DNA from: RGIG7450 sp045633565
Lineage (GTDB): Bacteria; Bacillota; Clostridia; RUG12999
Length of the DNA: 64,000 bases
Direction of reading: 5' to 3'
NCBI GenBank assembly: GCA_045633565.1
Contig: JAZQYO010000007.1
Coordinates: forward strand, 62,001-126,000
Shown here: positions 35,684-44,917 of the stretch, in pieces
How the letters are laid out: every line of letters starts with the position of its first letter
How positions within the stretch are numbered: position 1 is the first letter of the stretch
Made by a program: the position numbers and the translations under genes
The notes under the pieces: model-generated
Seen by the model: only the letters and a program-made list of their open reading frames with translations
Database searches by the model: none
Told to the model about the DNA's origin: nothing

Positions 35684-37219
35684 TTACAGATGACTTAATG
35701 TTTTGTCAAGTGAGCGGTAGTTTATTGCTTCGGCAATGTGAGTGTAGTTTATATCCTCATCGCCTGCAAGGTCGGCAATTGTGCGCGCAACCTTGATGAT
35801 TCTTGTGTATGCACGTGCCGACAGACCAAACTTTTTATAAGCCGCTTCCATAATGGTTTTTTCTGCCTCGCCAAGAGGACAAAATCTTTCAAGCTGTTCG
35901 GATGAAAGGTCGGCATTGCAGTAAATCCCCTCGTCTTTATAGCGCTCAAGCTGACGTTTTCTTGCGGCATTTACACGTTTTCGTATTTCTTCTGACGACT
36001 CCGCTTTTTTGTCGTTGGTAAGCTTTTCATATTTTACCGGCTGAACGGTAAGCTGAATGTCTATTCTGTCAAGCAGCGGACCGCTGATTTTGGAAAGATA
36101 CCTGTGAATCTGATTAATTGAACAGGTGCACTGGTTTGACGGGTCACCGAAATATCCGCAGGGGCAGGGATTCATTGCTGCAATGAGAATAAAATTGCTG
36201 GGATATGTCACCGTTGCATTGACTCTCGACACGGTAACCTCTCCATCCTCGAGTGGCTGGCGCAGAATTTCAAGAGCGTTTCTTGAAAATTCGGGGAACT
36301 CGTCAAGGAAAAGTACACCGTTGTGAGCAAGACTTACCTCGCCCGGTTTTGGAATTCTGCCACCGCCCGTCAGCGCGGTTGACGACAAAGAATGATGGGG
36401 TGCTCTGAAAGGACGAACTGACATAAACGGCTTATCCTGAGGGAGAGCACCGGCAATTGAATGAATTTTTGTAACCTCTAATGCTTCTTCAAAGGTCATG
36501 GTTGGGAGTATTGACGGCAGACTGCGGGCCAGCATGGTTTTTCCCGACCCCGGAGGACCGGACATAATGCAGTTATGACCGCCCGCAGCAGCTATTTCAA
36601 GCCCACGCTTTACAGATTCCTGACCTTTTACATGGGCAAAATCCATTGCATATTTAATATCTTCCGAGAAATAATCCTGCTCGTTAATGGTAAATGGCAG
36701 GATTTCTTTTACTCCCGATAAATGAAGAATTATATCGTGAATGCTTCCGGCACCGAAAACAGATACGTCTTTAACAATGGCAGCTTCCCGAGCATTGTCG
36801 GCAGGGAGCACAAATTTGCTGTATCCAAGCTCACGGGCAGCAATTACCATGGGAAGAACGCCAGGAAGAGGTCTCAGACTGCCGTCGAGTGAAAGCTCGC
36901 CGAAAAACATATATCCGTCTGTGGCGGTCTGGGAGAGTGCTCCGGCGCAGATTAAAACGGACAGAGCAATGGGCAGGTCAAACCCGGAGCCTTCTTTTCT
37001 TATGTTGCCGGGAGCGAGGTTTACGGTGACTTTTCCAAGAGGAAAATCAAATCCTGCGCTTGATATTGCCGAAAGCACACGTTCGCGCGCTTCCTTGACC
37101 GAAGCATCCGGAAGGCCGACAATTTCGAAATTGCTCAGCCCCGAACTGACAGAACATTCAACTTCCACAGTATATCCGTTAATACCGGTAATTCCTCCGG
37201 TAAGAATTTTTGAAACCAT
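35684..37219 (-). CDS. YifB family Mg-chelatase-like AAA ATPase (ComM-like)
   Basis: 511 residues. An N-terminal ChlI-like/Lon-protease fold region (EIVGLPDASVKEARERVLSAI) precedes the AAA core with Walker A GPPGSGKTMLARSLP and Walker B LFLDEFPEF; a C-terminal four-Cys region (CPCGYFGDPSNQCTC) follows. In naturally competent bacteria the homolog ComM is a branch-migration helicase acting after DNA uptake. It is followed on the opposite strand by GH3 and lies downstream of veg. Confidence 0.92.
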   Translation of the reverse strand: MVSKILTGGITGINGYTVEVECSVSSGLSNFEIVGLPDASVKEARERVLSAISSAGFDFPLGKVTVNLAPGNIRKEGSGFDLPIALSVLICAGALSQTATDGYMFFGELSLDGSLRPLPGVLPMVIAARELGYSKFVLPADNAREAAIVKDVSVFGAGSIHDIILHLSGVKEILPFTINEQDYFSEDIKYAMDFAHVKGQESVKRGLEIAAAGGHNCIMSGPPGSGKTMLARSLPSILPTMTFEEALEVTKIHSIAGALPQDKPFMSVRPFRAPHHSLSSTALTGGGRIPKPGEVSLAHNGVLFLDEFPEFSRNALEILRQPLEDGEVTVSRVNATVTYPSNFILIAAMNPCPCGYFGDPSNQCTCSINQIHRYLSKISGPLLDRIDIQLTVQPVKYEKLTNDKKAESSEEIRKRVNAARKRQLERYKDEGIYCNADLSSEQLERFCPLGEAEKTIMEAAYKKFGLSARAYTRIIKVARTIADLAGDEDINYTHIAEAINYRSLDKTLSHL

Positions 37220-37248
37220 AATAATGTAGCCTTTCTGTATATTAAGAA

Positions 37249-37268
37249 AGCACCCTCCGGGGTGCTCT
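37249..37268 (-). terminator. Terminator-like hairpin after veg
   Basis: AGCACC and GGTGCT pair around a short GC-rich centre, followed by TTTCTT on the minus strand. It lies between veg and yifB and may only weakly stop transcription. Confidence 0.55.
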
Positions 37269-37272
37269 TTGG

Positions 37273-37524
37273 TTAAGACGCTGAGGGTGCGTAAACAGCG
37301 ATATCAATGTTGTGAGTTAAGATGTCAATATAACTGAAGGCGGTGCGACAGGATTCCCCGTCAGCCTTTTGGTCAAAACGTACAACAAAAACATTGGGGT
37401 ATGTATTTTCAATTACACCTTTTCTTGTTATAAATTTCTGTCTGCCTTCCTTGGTGGTAATCCTCACACGGTTACCAATCCGAGATTCAATACCTTTTTT
37501 AATAAACTCAACTTTGCTGCCCAA
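37273..37524 (-). CDS. veg: Veg family protein
   Basis: About 83 residues from a TTG at 37524, chosen because AAAGGGTG precedes it and the length then matches Veg (about 86). GIESRIGNRVRITTKEGRQK and RKGVIENTYPNVFVV are the family blocks of this small beta-barrel protein. In Bacillus Veg is abundant and influences biofilm formation. It has a near-consensus promoter. Confidence 0.88.
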   Translation of the reverse strand: MGSKVEFIKKGIESRIGNRVRITTKEGRQKFITRKGVIENTYPNVFVVRFDQKADGESCRTAFSYIDILTHNIDIAVYAPSAS

Positions 37525-37563
37525 ATTAATCACCCTTTCGGTAATAATTGACTTGACAAATAT

Positions 37564-37592
37564 AGTATAACACAATATATAGTAATTGTCAA
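37564..37592 (-). promoter_or_regulatory. Promoter of veg
   Basis: TTGACA (37592-37587) and TATACT (37569-37564) are 17 bp apart. The 12-bp sequence CAATATATAGTA in the spacer recurs about 33 bp upstream. Confidence 0.8.
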
Positions 37593-37699
37593 TAGTATCA
37601 GCCAACAATATATAGTATTATTTTGTTTATTTTTTCAAATAACAGAGGGGAAGGGTGATTGATGCTAAAAAATAACAGTGCGAAAGCAGAGTTATTTTG

Positions 37700-37728
37700 T
37701 TGACTTTTATACTGACGGATGTTATAAT
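37700..37728 (+). promoter_or_regulatory. Promoter of the SLH protein gene
   Basis: TTGACT (37700-37705) and TATAAT (37723-37728) are 17 bp apart. The 80-nt leader holds the hairpin TGCTGCA-GA-TGCAGCA just before the GGGAGG site. Confidence 0.78.
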
Positions 37729-37814
37729 ATGATTGCGAGGTATCGCTTAAAAGACAGATAAAACAATTCATTTGTATAAAGTGCTGCAGATGCAGCAGAT
37801 GGGAGGACGTTATT

Positions 37815-40800
37815 ATGAAAAAACATCTTGCAATTATAATGACGCTTATATTTGCAATCAGTATGTTTGCGGGAATTTCAGTCAATGCCTTTTCTGACGT
37901 GGCAGACGACCACCGTCACAGCCAGGCGATTGACTATCTTGCGGGCAAAGGTGTAATTAACGGGTATGAGGACGGAAGTTTTAAACCGGAAGACACCATA
38001 ACCCGTGCAGAATTTGTTAAAATGCTGCTGGAGTTTTTGGGATTTGGTAACATTTACGGCGACTCAATAGTAAACACCGGCTTTAGTGATGTTGACGGTA
38101 AGAATATGACAATAACCTCAAAAGATGAGGAAGGAAACGAAACCACAACGACGACCAATCAGGGTCAGCACTGGGCAGCAGGATATATCAAGCTTGCTGT
38201 TGACAAGGGCGTTGTAAACGGATATGGTGACGGAACCTTTGGTCCGGATGACCCGGTTAAATACGAAGAAGCCATTAAAATGATTGTTTGCTGTCTGGGA
38301 CGTGAAGAACACGCAAAAACCAGGGCTGAAAGCTTGAAAATGCCACTTTGGCCGGATGGTTATCTCAGCATTGGTAACGACCTTATGGTTGGTAAATCCA
38401 CAAACTATGCGCTTGGCGAAAGTGCCGGCAGGTCAAATGTCGCACAGATGCTTTATAACGTAAAAGACGTTCAGATTTATGTTGCACCAACAATCAACAT
38501 TGAAGGAGTTACCGGCGGTGTTGGTGGTGGAAGCGGAAGCGGCGGCGGAAGTGGAAGCGGCGGCGGAAGCGGAAGTAGCGGAATTGTCGGTGGAGGGGTA
38601 CAGGACAGTACAACTGTTGTTACCGGCCTTGTTTCATACGGCCAGATTGTTGCTGCGGTTAAAGACCCGAGTGACACAAAAAAACAGATTATAATTGATG
38701 ACGGGATTGTAATAGATGAACAGCCGGTTACATCTGTTCATGCAAAGTATTTGATATTAAAACTGGAAGCACCTATTGAAGGAAATAACTACCAGCAGTT
38801 TTATACAAACGGCGAGGACTTTAGTAGCTATATCGGCCAAAGAGTGGAAATGAAATATTCATACAACCCGGATGCAGGAGTTTCCGGAAGGTATGAAATA
38901 AACTCAATGAGCATTAAAGATACAGATGAAATTGTCATTGATGCAAAAAGAATCAAAAAAGATAAAACCGATCAAAAAAACCTTGAAACACCCATTCTTC
39001 ACATCTGTCATACTGACGGAAATAAAGACTATGAACAGTCTTTATATACCGAAGATGTAAATAATCTTACTGTTATTTATAACAATAAGCTTGTAAACAC
39101 CCAGACACATCCGCTGACAATTAATGATTTAATGCCGGAAGTGGGAAGCATCAGAATAATTGATACATACCAGGACAACAATATTGACGTTGTTTGGGTA
39201 AACACTCATGAAACATACGTTGTAGGCTCCCGGTCATTTAATTCCAGACCGAAAAAAATCACGGACAAGTTCAGAAAAGTTGGAGATACGGCAACACCGC
39301 TTGAACTTATAATTAACGATACAGACCCGAATGGGATTATTGGAATTAAACAAAACGGACAGAGCATAGAAGTTAACCAAATTCCCAACAACGCTATTTT
39401 AACAGTGGTGCAATCAAAATGCGGAACAAATCTTGACATTACTGTTGAGAGAGCTTCAATGATAACGGGTACACTGAAAAGCGTGAGGACGGAAGGCGGA
39501 GTGAAAAAATCATTCACCATGTCAAACAGCACGACGCCCTATCCTCTCAGCGACTATTATGTTAAATATGTAGATTCTTCGCTCGAATATGAGAATGGTG
39601 ATAACCTGATGCTTTATCTTAATAATAAGAATGAGGTTGTCTGGGCACAAGTGTCGGAGATTCCCTACTCTGTGGGTTACCTTACATCGGCATCATATAA
39701 CGAGAACACAGGGAAGCTTACACTGAAGATACTTACATCAGCAGGCACCATTTCATCATTTACAATGGCTCCTACAAAAACGAGATATATTACAAAAGCA
39801 ACAGAGTGTTTAAGCGGTGAGTCTGTGCCGGAAGAAGAGCGCATAACTCCGAGCAGTATGACAAACCCTAACGGATATTTGTATAAAAACCTGGCAGGGC
39901 CTTATATTTTAGCATCGCTCAAGGAAAATGCAGATAAAATTAACTATGGGGAAGATGGCGTAGATGCTGAAGGTAGCGTGAGCTATGGTAGCGCAGAGGA
40001 AAAGGCAAGGAAAAAGGACAAAGCAGCTGCTATTTTGTCAAAAGCTGAAACATCGCAGCCCATTATGTATGCAATTGCATCAGGTACGGAAATTTACACT
40101 CTTGTAACCCTTGACCCTGATATGAAGAACAGATATACGAATGAAAGTCTGCAATACACGGTTGACAACGGAAACCATAAGTTCTCAACTGCGGACAACG
40201 ACATAACATTCTCTGTTCCGTCAGATGCGACGATAGTTTTTGTACCCAACAACAGATCCGAGGAAGCACCGGCATTTAAAATGGGTAAGATATCTTCGCT
40301 TGGCACAAAACTTGTAAAATATATGAACTATAACATTGAGCCTTTCTACTCATACGATGTGGAAGGAAACTCCAAAAGGACAATGTTTGTAGTATATAAC
40401 CAGAGCATTGACAGTTATCCAAACTACCGGTCAGAAAATATTGTAGTAAAAGAAACGGGAGAAACATTAAGCGGAGGCTCAACCATTTATACACTGACAG
40501 GCTATGTTGCTTCAACAACCTCAACAAAAACCTACAAAGCATACTCGCCCAGCTATTGGGAAAAAGATGAAGAGACGGGCTCCGGCGGTGCGTTTGTTCT
40601 TAATGAAAACTTTGTAAGAACAGGAGTTCGTAGAACTGTTGAGGCAGGTGACGTTGTACGACTGGGATTTTCTCCCACGGGAACGGTAGCCGGCGTAGAA
40701 ATAATTTTTGACGCAAGTGAGGCGTATAAAGCCAGTGCACCCAAAACAACGGCTGTTTCAAAGTACAGTTCGCCTATTGACACATCAAGCCTGGGATTTG

Positions 40801-41168
40801 AAGACATGGTTTATTACTATGTGAGAATAGGTGAGATTATTGCTGTTGACTCATCAAATGTTCAGGAATGGTGCAAAATCAGAATTGATGAAGAAACTGT
40901 ATCTCAGGTTTATATTGGTACCGGATACAGCAACAAGCAGATTCTTCTTTATGATTACTCAGAAGATGACACAGAACTGCGCCTTAAGAAATCTACCATG
41001 GGCGAACTTTACGAGGGAGATATGCTCTATATATGGCAGGGTGAAAACGGTGCCTTTAAGCAGATTTATGCTGTGAGATATCCGATTGAAGAAGAAATTC
41101 CTCAGCTGCCGTCAGAAGGAGCAGAACAAACCCCCGGCGAGGAATCAAGCGAAACTCCCGCTGAGTGA
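37815..41168 (+). CDS. S-layer homology (SLH) domain surface protein
   Basis: 1117 residues with a signal peptide (1-25; hydrophobic core LAIIMTLIFAISMFAG). One clear SLH repeat covers about 26-78 (FSDVADDHRHSQAIDYL, GYEDGSFKPEDTITRAEF), a second about 90-162 with an insert (GYGDGTFGPDDPVKYEEA), and a third, degenerate one about 163-216. A Gly/Ser linker at 234-261 is encoded by near-tandem repeats. The remaining 850 residues are beta-rich with no domain I recognise; a Pro/Glu-rich tail ends the protein. SLH domains bind pyruvylated wall polysaccharide, matching the CsaB fusion at 60 kb. Likely exported by SecY and held on the cell wall. Confidence 0.9.
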   Translation: MKKHLAIIMTLIFAISMFAGISVNAFSDVADDHRHSQAIDYLAGKGVINGYEDGSFKPEDTITRAEFVKMLLEFLGFGNIYGDSIVNTGFSDVDGKNMTITSKDEEGNETTTTTNQGQHWAAGYIKLAVDKGVVNGYGDGTFGPDDPVKYEEAIKMIVCCLGREEHAKTRAESLKMPLWPDGYLSIGNDLMVGKSTNYALGESAGRSNVAQMLYNVKDVQIYVAPTINIEGVTGGVGGGSGSGGGSGSGGGSGSSGIVGGGVQDSTTVVTGLVSYGQIVAAVKDPSDTKKQIIIDDGIVIDEQPVTSVHAKYLILKLEAPIEGNNYQQFYTNGEDFSSYIGQRVEMKYSYNPDAGVSGRYEINSMSIKDTDEIVIDAKRIKKDKTDQKNLETPILHICHTDGNKDYEQSLYTEDVNNLTVIYNNKLVNTQTHPLTINDLMPEVGSIRIIDTYQDNNIDVVWVNTHETYVVGSRSFNSRPKKITDKFRKVGDTATPLELIINDTDPNGIIGIKQNGQSIEVNQIPNNAILTVVQSKCGTNLDITVERASMITGTLKSVRTEGGVKKSFTMSNSTTPYPLSDYYVKYVDSSLEYENGDNLMLYLNNKNEVVWAQVSEIPYSVGYLTSASYNENTGKLTLKILTSAGTISSFTMAPTKTRYITKATECLSGESVPEEERITPSSMTNPNGYLYKNLAGPYILASLKENADKINYGEDGVDAEGSVSYGSAEEKARKKDKAAAILSKAETSQPIMYAIASGTEIYTLVTLDPDMKNRYTNESLQYTVDNGNHKFSTADNDITFSVPSDATIVFVPNNRSEEAPAFKMGKISSLGTKLVKYMNYNIEPFYSYDVEGNSKRTMFVVYNQSIDSYPNYRSENIVVKETGETLSGGSTIYTLTGYVASTTSTKTYKAYSPSYWEKDEETGSGGAFVLNENFVRTGVRRTVEAGDVVRLGFSPTGTVAGVEIIFDASEAYKASAPKTTAVSKYSSPIDTSSLGFEDMVYYYVRIGEIIAVDSSNVQEWCKIRIDEETVSQVYIGTGYSNKQILLYDYSEDDTELRLKKSTMGELYEGDMLYIWQGENGAFKQIYAVRYPIEEEIPQLPSEGAEQTPGEESSETPAE

Positions 41169-41254
41169 TATGTGCATAATCTACAAAAAAAACGTAAAAA
41201 ACAGCTATAAAAAAGTAAAAAGTTATATATTTTTATAATTGTTTCAAAAAATTC

Positions 41255-41283
41255 TTGCAATATTAATATTTATTTGATATAAT
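41255..41283 (+). promoter_or_regulatory. Promoter of rpmB
   Basis: TTGCAA (41255-41260) and TATAAT (41278-41283) are 17 bp apart. Confidence 0.78.
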
Positions 41284-41324
41284 ATCTACATTGCGTTAAC
41301 AATCTCAAGGAGGTGTCATATATT

Positions 41325-41513
41325 ATGGCAAAATGTGAAGTATGCGGAAAAAGTGTTACTTTCGGAATTAAAGTGAGCCACTCGCACAGACGTTCCAACC
41401 GCACATGGAAACCCAACATCAGAAGCGTAAGAGCAATAGTTAACGGTACACCTAAGAAATTACATGTATGCACACGTTGCTTACGTTCCGGTAAAGTTGA
41501 AAGAGCTGTGTAA
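41325..41513 (+). CDS. rpmB: 50S ribosomal protein L28
   Basis: 62 residues from the ATG at 41325 behind AAGGAGGTG. Zinc-type L28 with CEVC and CTRC pairs and SHSHRRSNRTWKPNI. Confidence 0.96.
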   Translation: MAKCEVCGKSVTFGIKVSHSHRRSNRTWKPNIRSVRAIVNGTPKKLHVCTRCLRSGKVERAV

Positions 41514-41531
41514 TTTTACACACAAATAATT

Positions 41532-41562
41532 AAGGCTTCCCTGAAAAGGGAAGCCTTTTTTT
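41532..41562. terminator. Terminator between rpmB and the phosphatase gene
   Basis: AAGGCTTCCC / GGGAAGCCTT with loop TGAAAA and a T-tract on the plus strand. Confidence 0.88.
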
Positions 41563-42226
41563 ACTTTTCGCTGTATCTTTGCCACCAGTCCTGTTTTCCG
41601 AAGGTGCTCACGCCGTCAAGGTGACTGCTGATGCCTTCTTCAACAATTTCATAACCGTTTTCGGTATAGTCCACAATGGTAATAGAAGCATTGTCAAACC
41701 AGGGGATTTTCTGCATATCCGAAAGAGGTATACCTCGCCACAGACAAACGAGTGCACGAAGAACTGTTCCGTGGGTAACAACACAAACTGTTTCACCGGG
41801 ATGCATAGCTGAAATATCAGACAATGCCTTTTTTGTCCTTTCAAACATTTCTTCAATGCTTTCGCCATCGGGCATTTTTGTTTTTGCAATATCATTTTCC
41901 CAGTGACTGTAGCTTTCCGGAAACATTTCCGGCAGGTCGTCCCAGGGCACATTTTCCCATTTTCCACCGTCAATTTCACGCAGACGGCTGTCGGTTTTTA
42001 TCTCCAGATTTCTTCCGTCGGCAATATGCCGTGCAGTAGAAAACGTTCTTTTTAAATCACTTGAATAAATATGGTCGATTTTGTAATTTTTTAAAAAGTC
42101 CGCCGCACGTCGGGCCTGAACATGTCCGTCTTCTGTCAGATTTGAATTGTACTGACCGTGAAAAATACGGATTATATTTCCGTCCGCTTCGCCGTGGCGA
42201 ACCATAATAAATCTTGTTTTTTTCAA
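41561..42226 (-). CDS. Histidine phosphatase family protein (phosphoglycerate mutase-like)
   Basis: About 221 residues. FIMVRHGEADGN is the RHG motif with the phospho-accepting His, and VVTHGTVLRALV supplies the second catalytic His. The enzyme removes phosphate from a small metabolite; GpmB-, CobC- and phosphoserine-phosphatase-like proteins all look like this and I cannot choose. The TTG at 42226 is preferred because AAGGTG precedes it; GTG at 42235 overlaps that site. Its leader is structured element copy A. Confidence 0.85.
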   Translation of the reverse strand: MKKTRFIMVRHGEADGNIIRIFHGQYNSNLTEDGHVQARRAADFLKNYKIDHIYSSDLKRTFSTARHIADGRNLEIKTDSRLREIDGGKWENVPWDDLPEMFPESYSHWENDIAKTKMPDGESIEEMFERTKKALSDISAMHPGETVCVVTHGTVLRALVCLWRGIPLSDMQKIPWFDNASITIVDYTENGYEIVEEGISSHLDGVSTFGKQDWWQRYSEK

Positions 42227-42240
42227 CCCAATCACCTTAA

Positions 42241-42420
42241 ATAAATTATAAAATTAGTGTACAATTTGGATGCCAAGAAATTATTTTACCAGGAGTAAAA
42301 ATGCTTGCTTGCAAGGACATTTTTGCGACGCCGTCAATTGACATAGTGCTCGAAAGAGCACAAAAGAGCGAATGCTCTTAAGAATTTTATGTAATAAAAT
42401 TCTATATGTGTCAATTATAA
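42241..42420 (-). ncRNA. Structured dispersed element, copy A (leader of the phosphatase gene)
   Basis: Read on the minus strand this matches the plus-strand segment 57166-57333 along its whole length. Shared parts are the TATAATTGACAC start, a hairpin AAGAGC/GCTCTT, a hairpin GTGCTC/GAGCAC, the palindrome GTCAATTGAC (42333-42342), GGCGTCGCAAAAAT, a hairpin with loop around CCTTGC, CTCCTGGTAAAATAATTTC, and a tail ending TATAATTTAT. Copy A has an extra hairpin GAATTTTAT/ATAAAATTC. No U-tract terminator ends it, so it can read into the phosphatase gene. It could be a cis-regulatory leader or a repeat element with its own promoter. Confidence 0.65.
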
Positions 42421-42442
42421 TATATTTTTGGTAAAAATTCAA
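42414..42442 (-). promoter_or_regulatory. Promoter of element copy A
   Basis: TTGAAT (42442-42437) and TATAAT (42419-42414) are 17 bp apart on the minus strand. Confidence 0.72.
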
Positions 42443-42550
42443 TAAAAAAATTTAATTGATTTTAATGTAAAAATGTAGTACAATATTTATACATAAAACC
42501 TTTTGGGATACTTATAATAAAAATAAAAAGTATTCTGAAAGGAACACGAA

Positions 42551-43798
42551 ATGGAATTTATTGTTAATAAAACGCCTTTTTTAGAAGGAAGCGTCTCGGT
42601 AGACGGAGCTAAAAATGCAGCTCTGCCAATTCTTGCGGCAACCATGCTTTGCGAGGAGGAATGTACCTTGCACGGCATTCCAAAGCTCAGCGATGTTTCA
42701 AAAATGAACGAGCTTTTAAGATATATCGGCTGTGATGTCAGACACAAGGTGAAAACAGTTACGGTGAAGTCAGCCCCAAAGCTTAACGCCCATGCGCCTT
42801 ATGAACTTGTAAGTGCATTCAGGGCATCATTTCTTGTTGCCGCGCCAATTCTTGCAAGACAGGGGTATGCAAAGATTTGTCTGCCCGGCGGTTGTGCAAT
42901 AGGCTCAAGGCCTATAGATTTGCATTTAAAGGGATTTGCGGCGCTTGGTGCAAAAGTTTTTTCTCGCAGCGGATTTGTTGAACTTTCTGCCCACAAGCTT
43001 ACCGGTGCAAAAATATATCTTGATTTTCCATCTGTTGGTGCGACAGAAAATTTAATGATGGCAGCGGCGCTCGCCTCGGGGAAAAGTATAATTGAAAATG
43101 CAGCAACAGAACCGGAAATAACAGACCTTGCAAACTTTATAAATGCCATGGGCGGGGATGTTCGTGGCGCCGGAACTGACACCATAACAATTGCCGGAGT
43201 GAAAAGGCTGCACGGTGCAGAGCATACTGTAATTCCCGACAGAATTGAGGCGGGAACCTTTATGACAGCGGTGTGTATGACGGGTGGAAAGGTTATTGTT
43301 AAAAATGTAATTCCTATTCACATAAAACCGGTAACAGCTAAACTGCGTGAAGCAGGTGCTGAAATCAAAGAGTATGGCGACAGCGTTCAGGTTACGGCTT
43401 CAAGACCGATTAATCCCATGGATATAAAAACTCTTCCTTTTCCGGGATTTCCGACAGACATGCAGGCTCAGTTTATGGCGCTTGCGGCAGTAACCGGGGG
43501 AACAAGTATTATTACAGAGACCATATTTGAAAACAGATTCATGCACGCCGGAGAACTTGTCAGAATGGGTGCAAACATCAAAATTAACGGAAGAACGGCT
43601 GTTATTGAAGGGGTAAAAAAGCTTTCAGCTGCAAAAGTAAGAGCTACCGACCTTCGGGCGGGAGCAGCACTTATCATAGCGGGACTTGCGGCTGAAGGGC
43701 AGACAATTATAGAAGATGAGGGTCATATTGACAGAGGATATGACAACATTGAAAAAAAGCTGAAAAAGCTTGGTGCGAATATTGAGCGCACATTATAG
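42551..43798 (+). CDS. murA: UDP-N-acetylglucosamine 1-carboxyvinyltransferase
   Basis: 415 residues. It transfers enolpyruvate from PEP to UDP-GlcNAc, the first committed step of peptidoglycan synthesis. Lys21-Asn22 of DGAKNAALPILAA and the catalytic Cys115 in LPGGCAIGSRP fall exactly where E. coli MurA has them, so it should be fosfomycin-sensitive in principle. PGFPTDMQAQ and RAGAALIIAGL are also present. AAAGGA precedes the ATG. The glycosyltransferase gene starts 13 bp after its stop. Confidence 0.96.
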   Translation: MEFIVNKTPFLEGSVSVDGAKNAALPILAATMLCEEECTLHGIPKLSDVSKMNELLRYIGCDVRHKVKTVTVKSAPKLNAHAPYELVSAFRASFLVAAPILARQGYAKICLPGGCAIGSRPIDLHLKGFAALGAKVFSRSGFVELSAHKLTGAKIYLDFPSVGATENLMMAAALASGKSIIENAATEPEITDLANFINAMGGDVRGAGTDTITIAGVKRLHGAEHTVIPDRIEAGTFMTAVCMTGGKVIVKNVIPIHIKPVTAKLREAGAEIKEYGDSVQVTASRPINPMDIKTLPFPGFPTDMQAQFMALAAVTGGTSIITETIFENRFMHAGELVRMGANIKINGRTAVIEGVKKLSAAKVRATDLRAGAALIIAGLAAEGQTIIEDEGHIDRGYDNIEKKLKKLGANIERTL

Positions 43799-43811
43799 AG
43801 GAGATTTGCAG

Positions 43812-44915
43812 ATGAAGGTTTTGTTTTTGACAGTATCAACAGGACAGGGACATACGAGCAGCGCCAGGGCGATTGAGAAATATTTAAACGACTGCAATGT
43901 TGAAACTGTTTTTCTCGATGTGTACGGATATATAAGCCCCCGGCTTTGCAAGGCGGTTTCAAAGCTTTATCTTTTTGCTTCGGGCAGAATGTCCCATTAT
44001 TACGGAAAACAGTATGACCGTGAGGATATGGGCGAAACCGGTTGGGTGGACATTGTTGCAGAACTCAACAAAATAATAAAAAACAAATTTGTAAAATTTA
44101 TAATTGAAAACGAGATAGATATAGTAGTTGCGTCACACCTTTTTGGAGCACAGATACTTACCCTTATAAAAGACCATATAGATGTTACAACCATTGGAAT
44201 TGTAACGGATTATACACTTCATCCCAAATGGGAAAATACCAACCTGGACTTTTATGTCCTGGCAGACAAAAGTCTTATTCCGCATGCTTGCCGGAAGGGA
44301 CTTGAAAGAGAAAAGCTTTTGCCGCTGGGGATTCCGGTGGACATGAAATTTTCTGTCAACAGAGATAAAAATGAGGCAAAAAAAGAGCTTGGTTTTGACG
44401 TGGATAAACCGCTTGTTTATGTAATGATGGGCAGCATGGGGTACGGAAACGTTTTTTCTGTAATAAAAGAAATTGACAAAGCTGAGGTTGACTGCAACGT
44501 TGCGGTATGCTGCGGCAACAACAAAAGAGCGAGAATTATAATTGACAGGTCCTGCCACAGGAAAAAATTCAAAACCTACGGATTTATCAGTAATGTAGAC
44601 AGGCTTATGGATGCTGCCGACTGTATTATAACAAAGCCGGGCGGAATCAGTGTTTCCGAGAGTCTGGCCAAAAAGCTGCCAATGATTTTTGTAGATCCAA
44701 TTCCCGGACAGGAGTATAGAAATGTTGAGTTCCTGGTAAATAACGGAGTGGGGCTTTATACCACAAAGACTTTTACTGTGGAAGATGCACTTGATATTTA
44801 TTTTAATAATGAAGAAAGACGGACAGAAATTAAAAATGCGGTAAATAGACTTTCAAAACCTGATGCTGCTAAAAACATCGGTGAGTTTATTCTCTCAAAA
44901 GAAAAGGAGAGCTGA
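43812..44915 (+). CDS. MGDG-synthase/UgtP-like glycosyltransferase (GT28)
   Basis: 367 residues from the ATG at 43812 behind GAGGAG. The N-terminal domain has LTVSTGQGHTSSARAI, the loop of diacylglycerol glucosyl- or galactosyltransferases, and the C-terminal nucleotide-sugar site is ITKPGGISVSESLAKKLP with PIPGQEYRNVEFL. It probably glycosylates diacylglycerol at the membrane, giving glycolipid anchors for lipoteichoic acid. The donor sugar and number of sugars added cannot be read. It forms a unit with murA and the next gene. Confidence 0.85.
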   Translation: MKVLFLTVSTGQGHTSSARAIEKYLNDCNVETVFLDVYGYISPRLCKAVSKLYLFASGRMSHYYGKQYDREDMGETGWVDIVAELNKIIKNKFVKFIIENEIDIVVASHLFGAQILTLIKDHIDVTTIGIVTDYTLHPKWENTNLDFYVLADKSLIPHACRKGLEREKLLPLGIPVDMKFSVNRDKNEAKKELGFDVDKPLVYVMMGSMGYGNVFSVIKEIDKAEVDCNVAVCCGNNKRARIIIDRSCHRKKFKTYGFISNVDRLMDAADCIITKPGGISVSESLAKKLPMIFVDPIPGQEYRNVEFLVNNGVGLYTTKTFTVEDALDIYFNNEERRTEIKNAVNRLSKPDAAKNIGEFILSKEKES

Positions 44916-44917
44916 AA

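Noticed and set aside
37570..37620. Direct repeat CAATATATAGTA as a regulatory tandem site
   Set aside because: It is short, very AT-rich and partly inside the veg promoter spacer, so chance similarity cannot be excluded.
38514..38597. Gly/Ser-coding repeat as a minisatellite or CRISPR-like array
   Set aside because: It is an in-frame low-complexity linker within the SLH gene, with no spacers.
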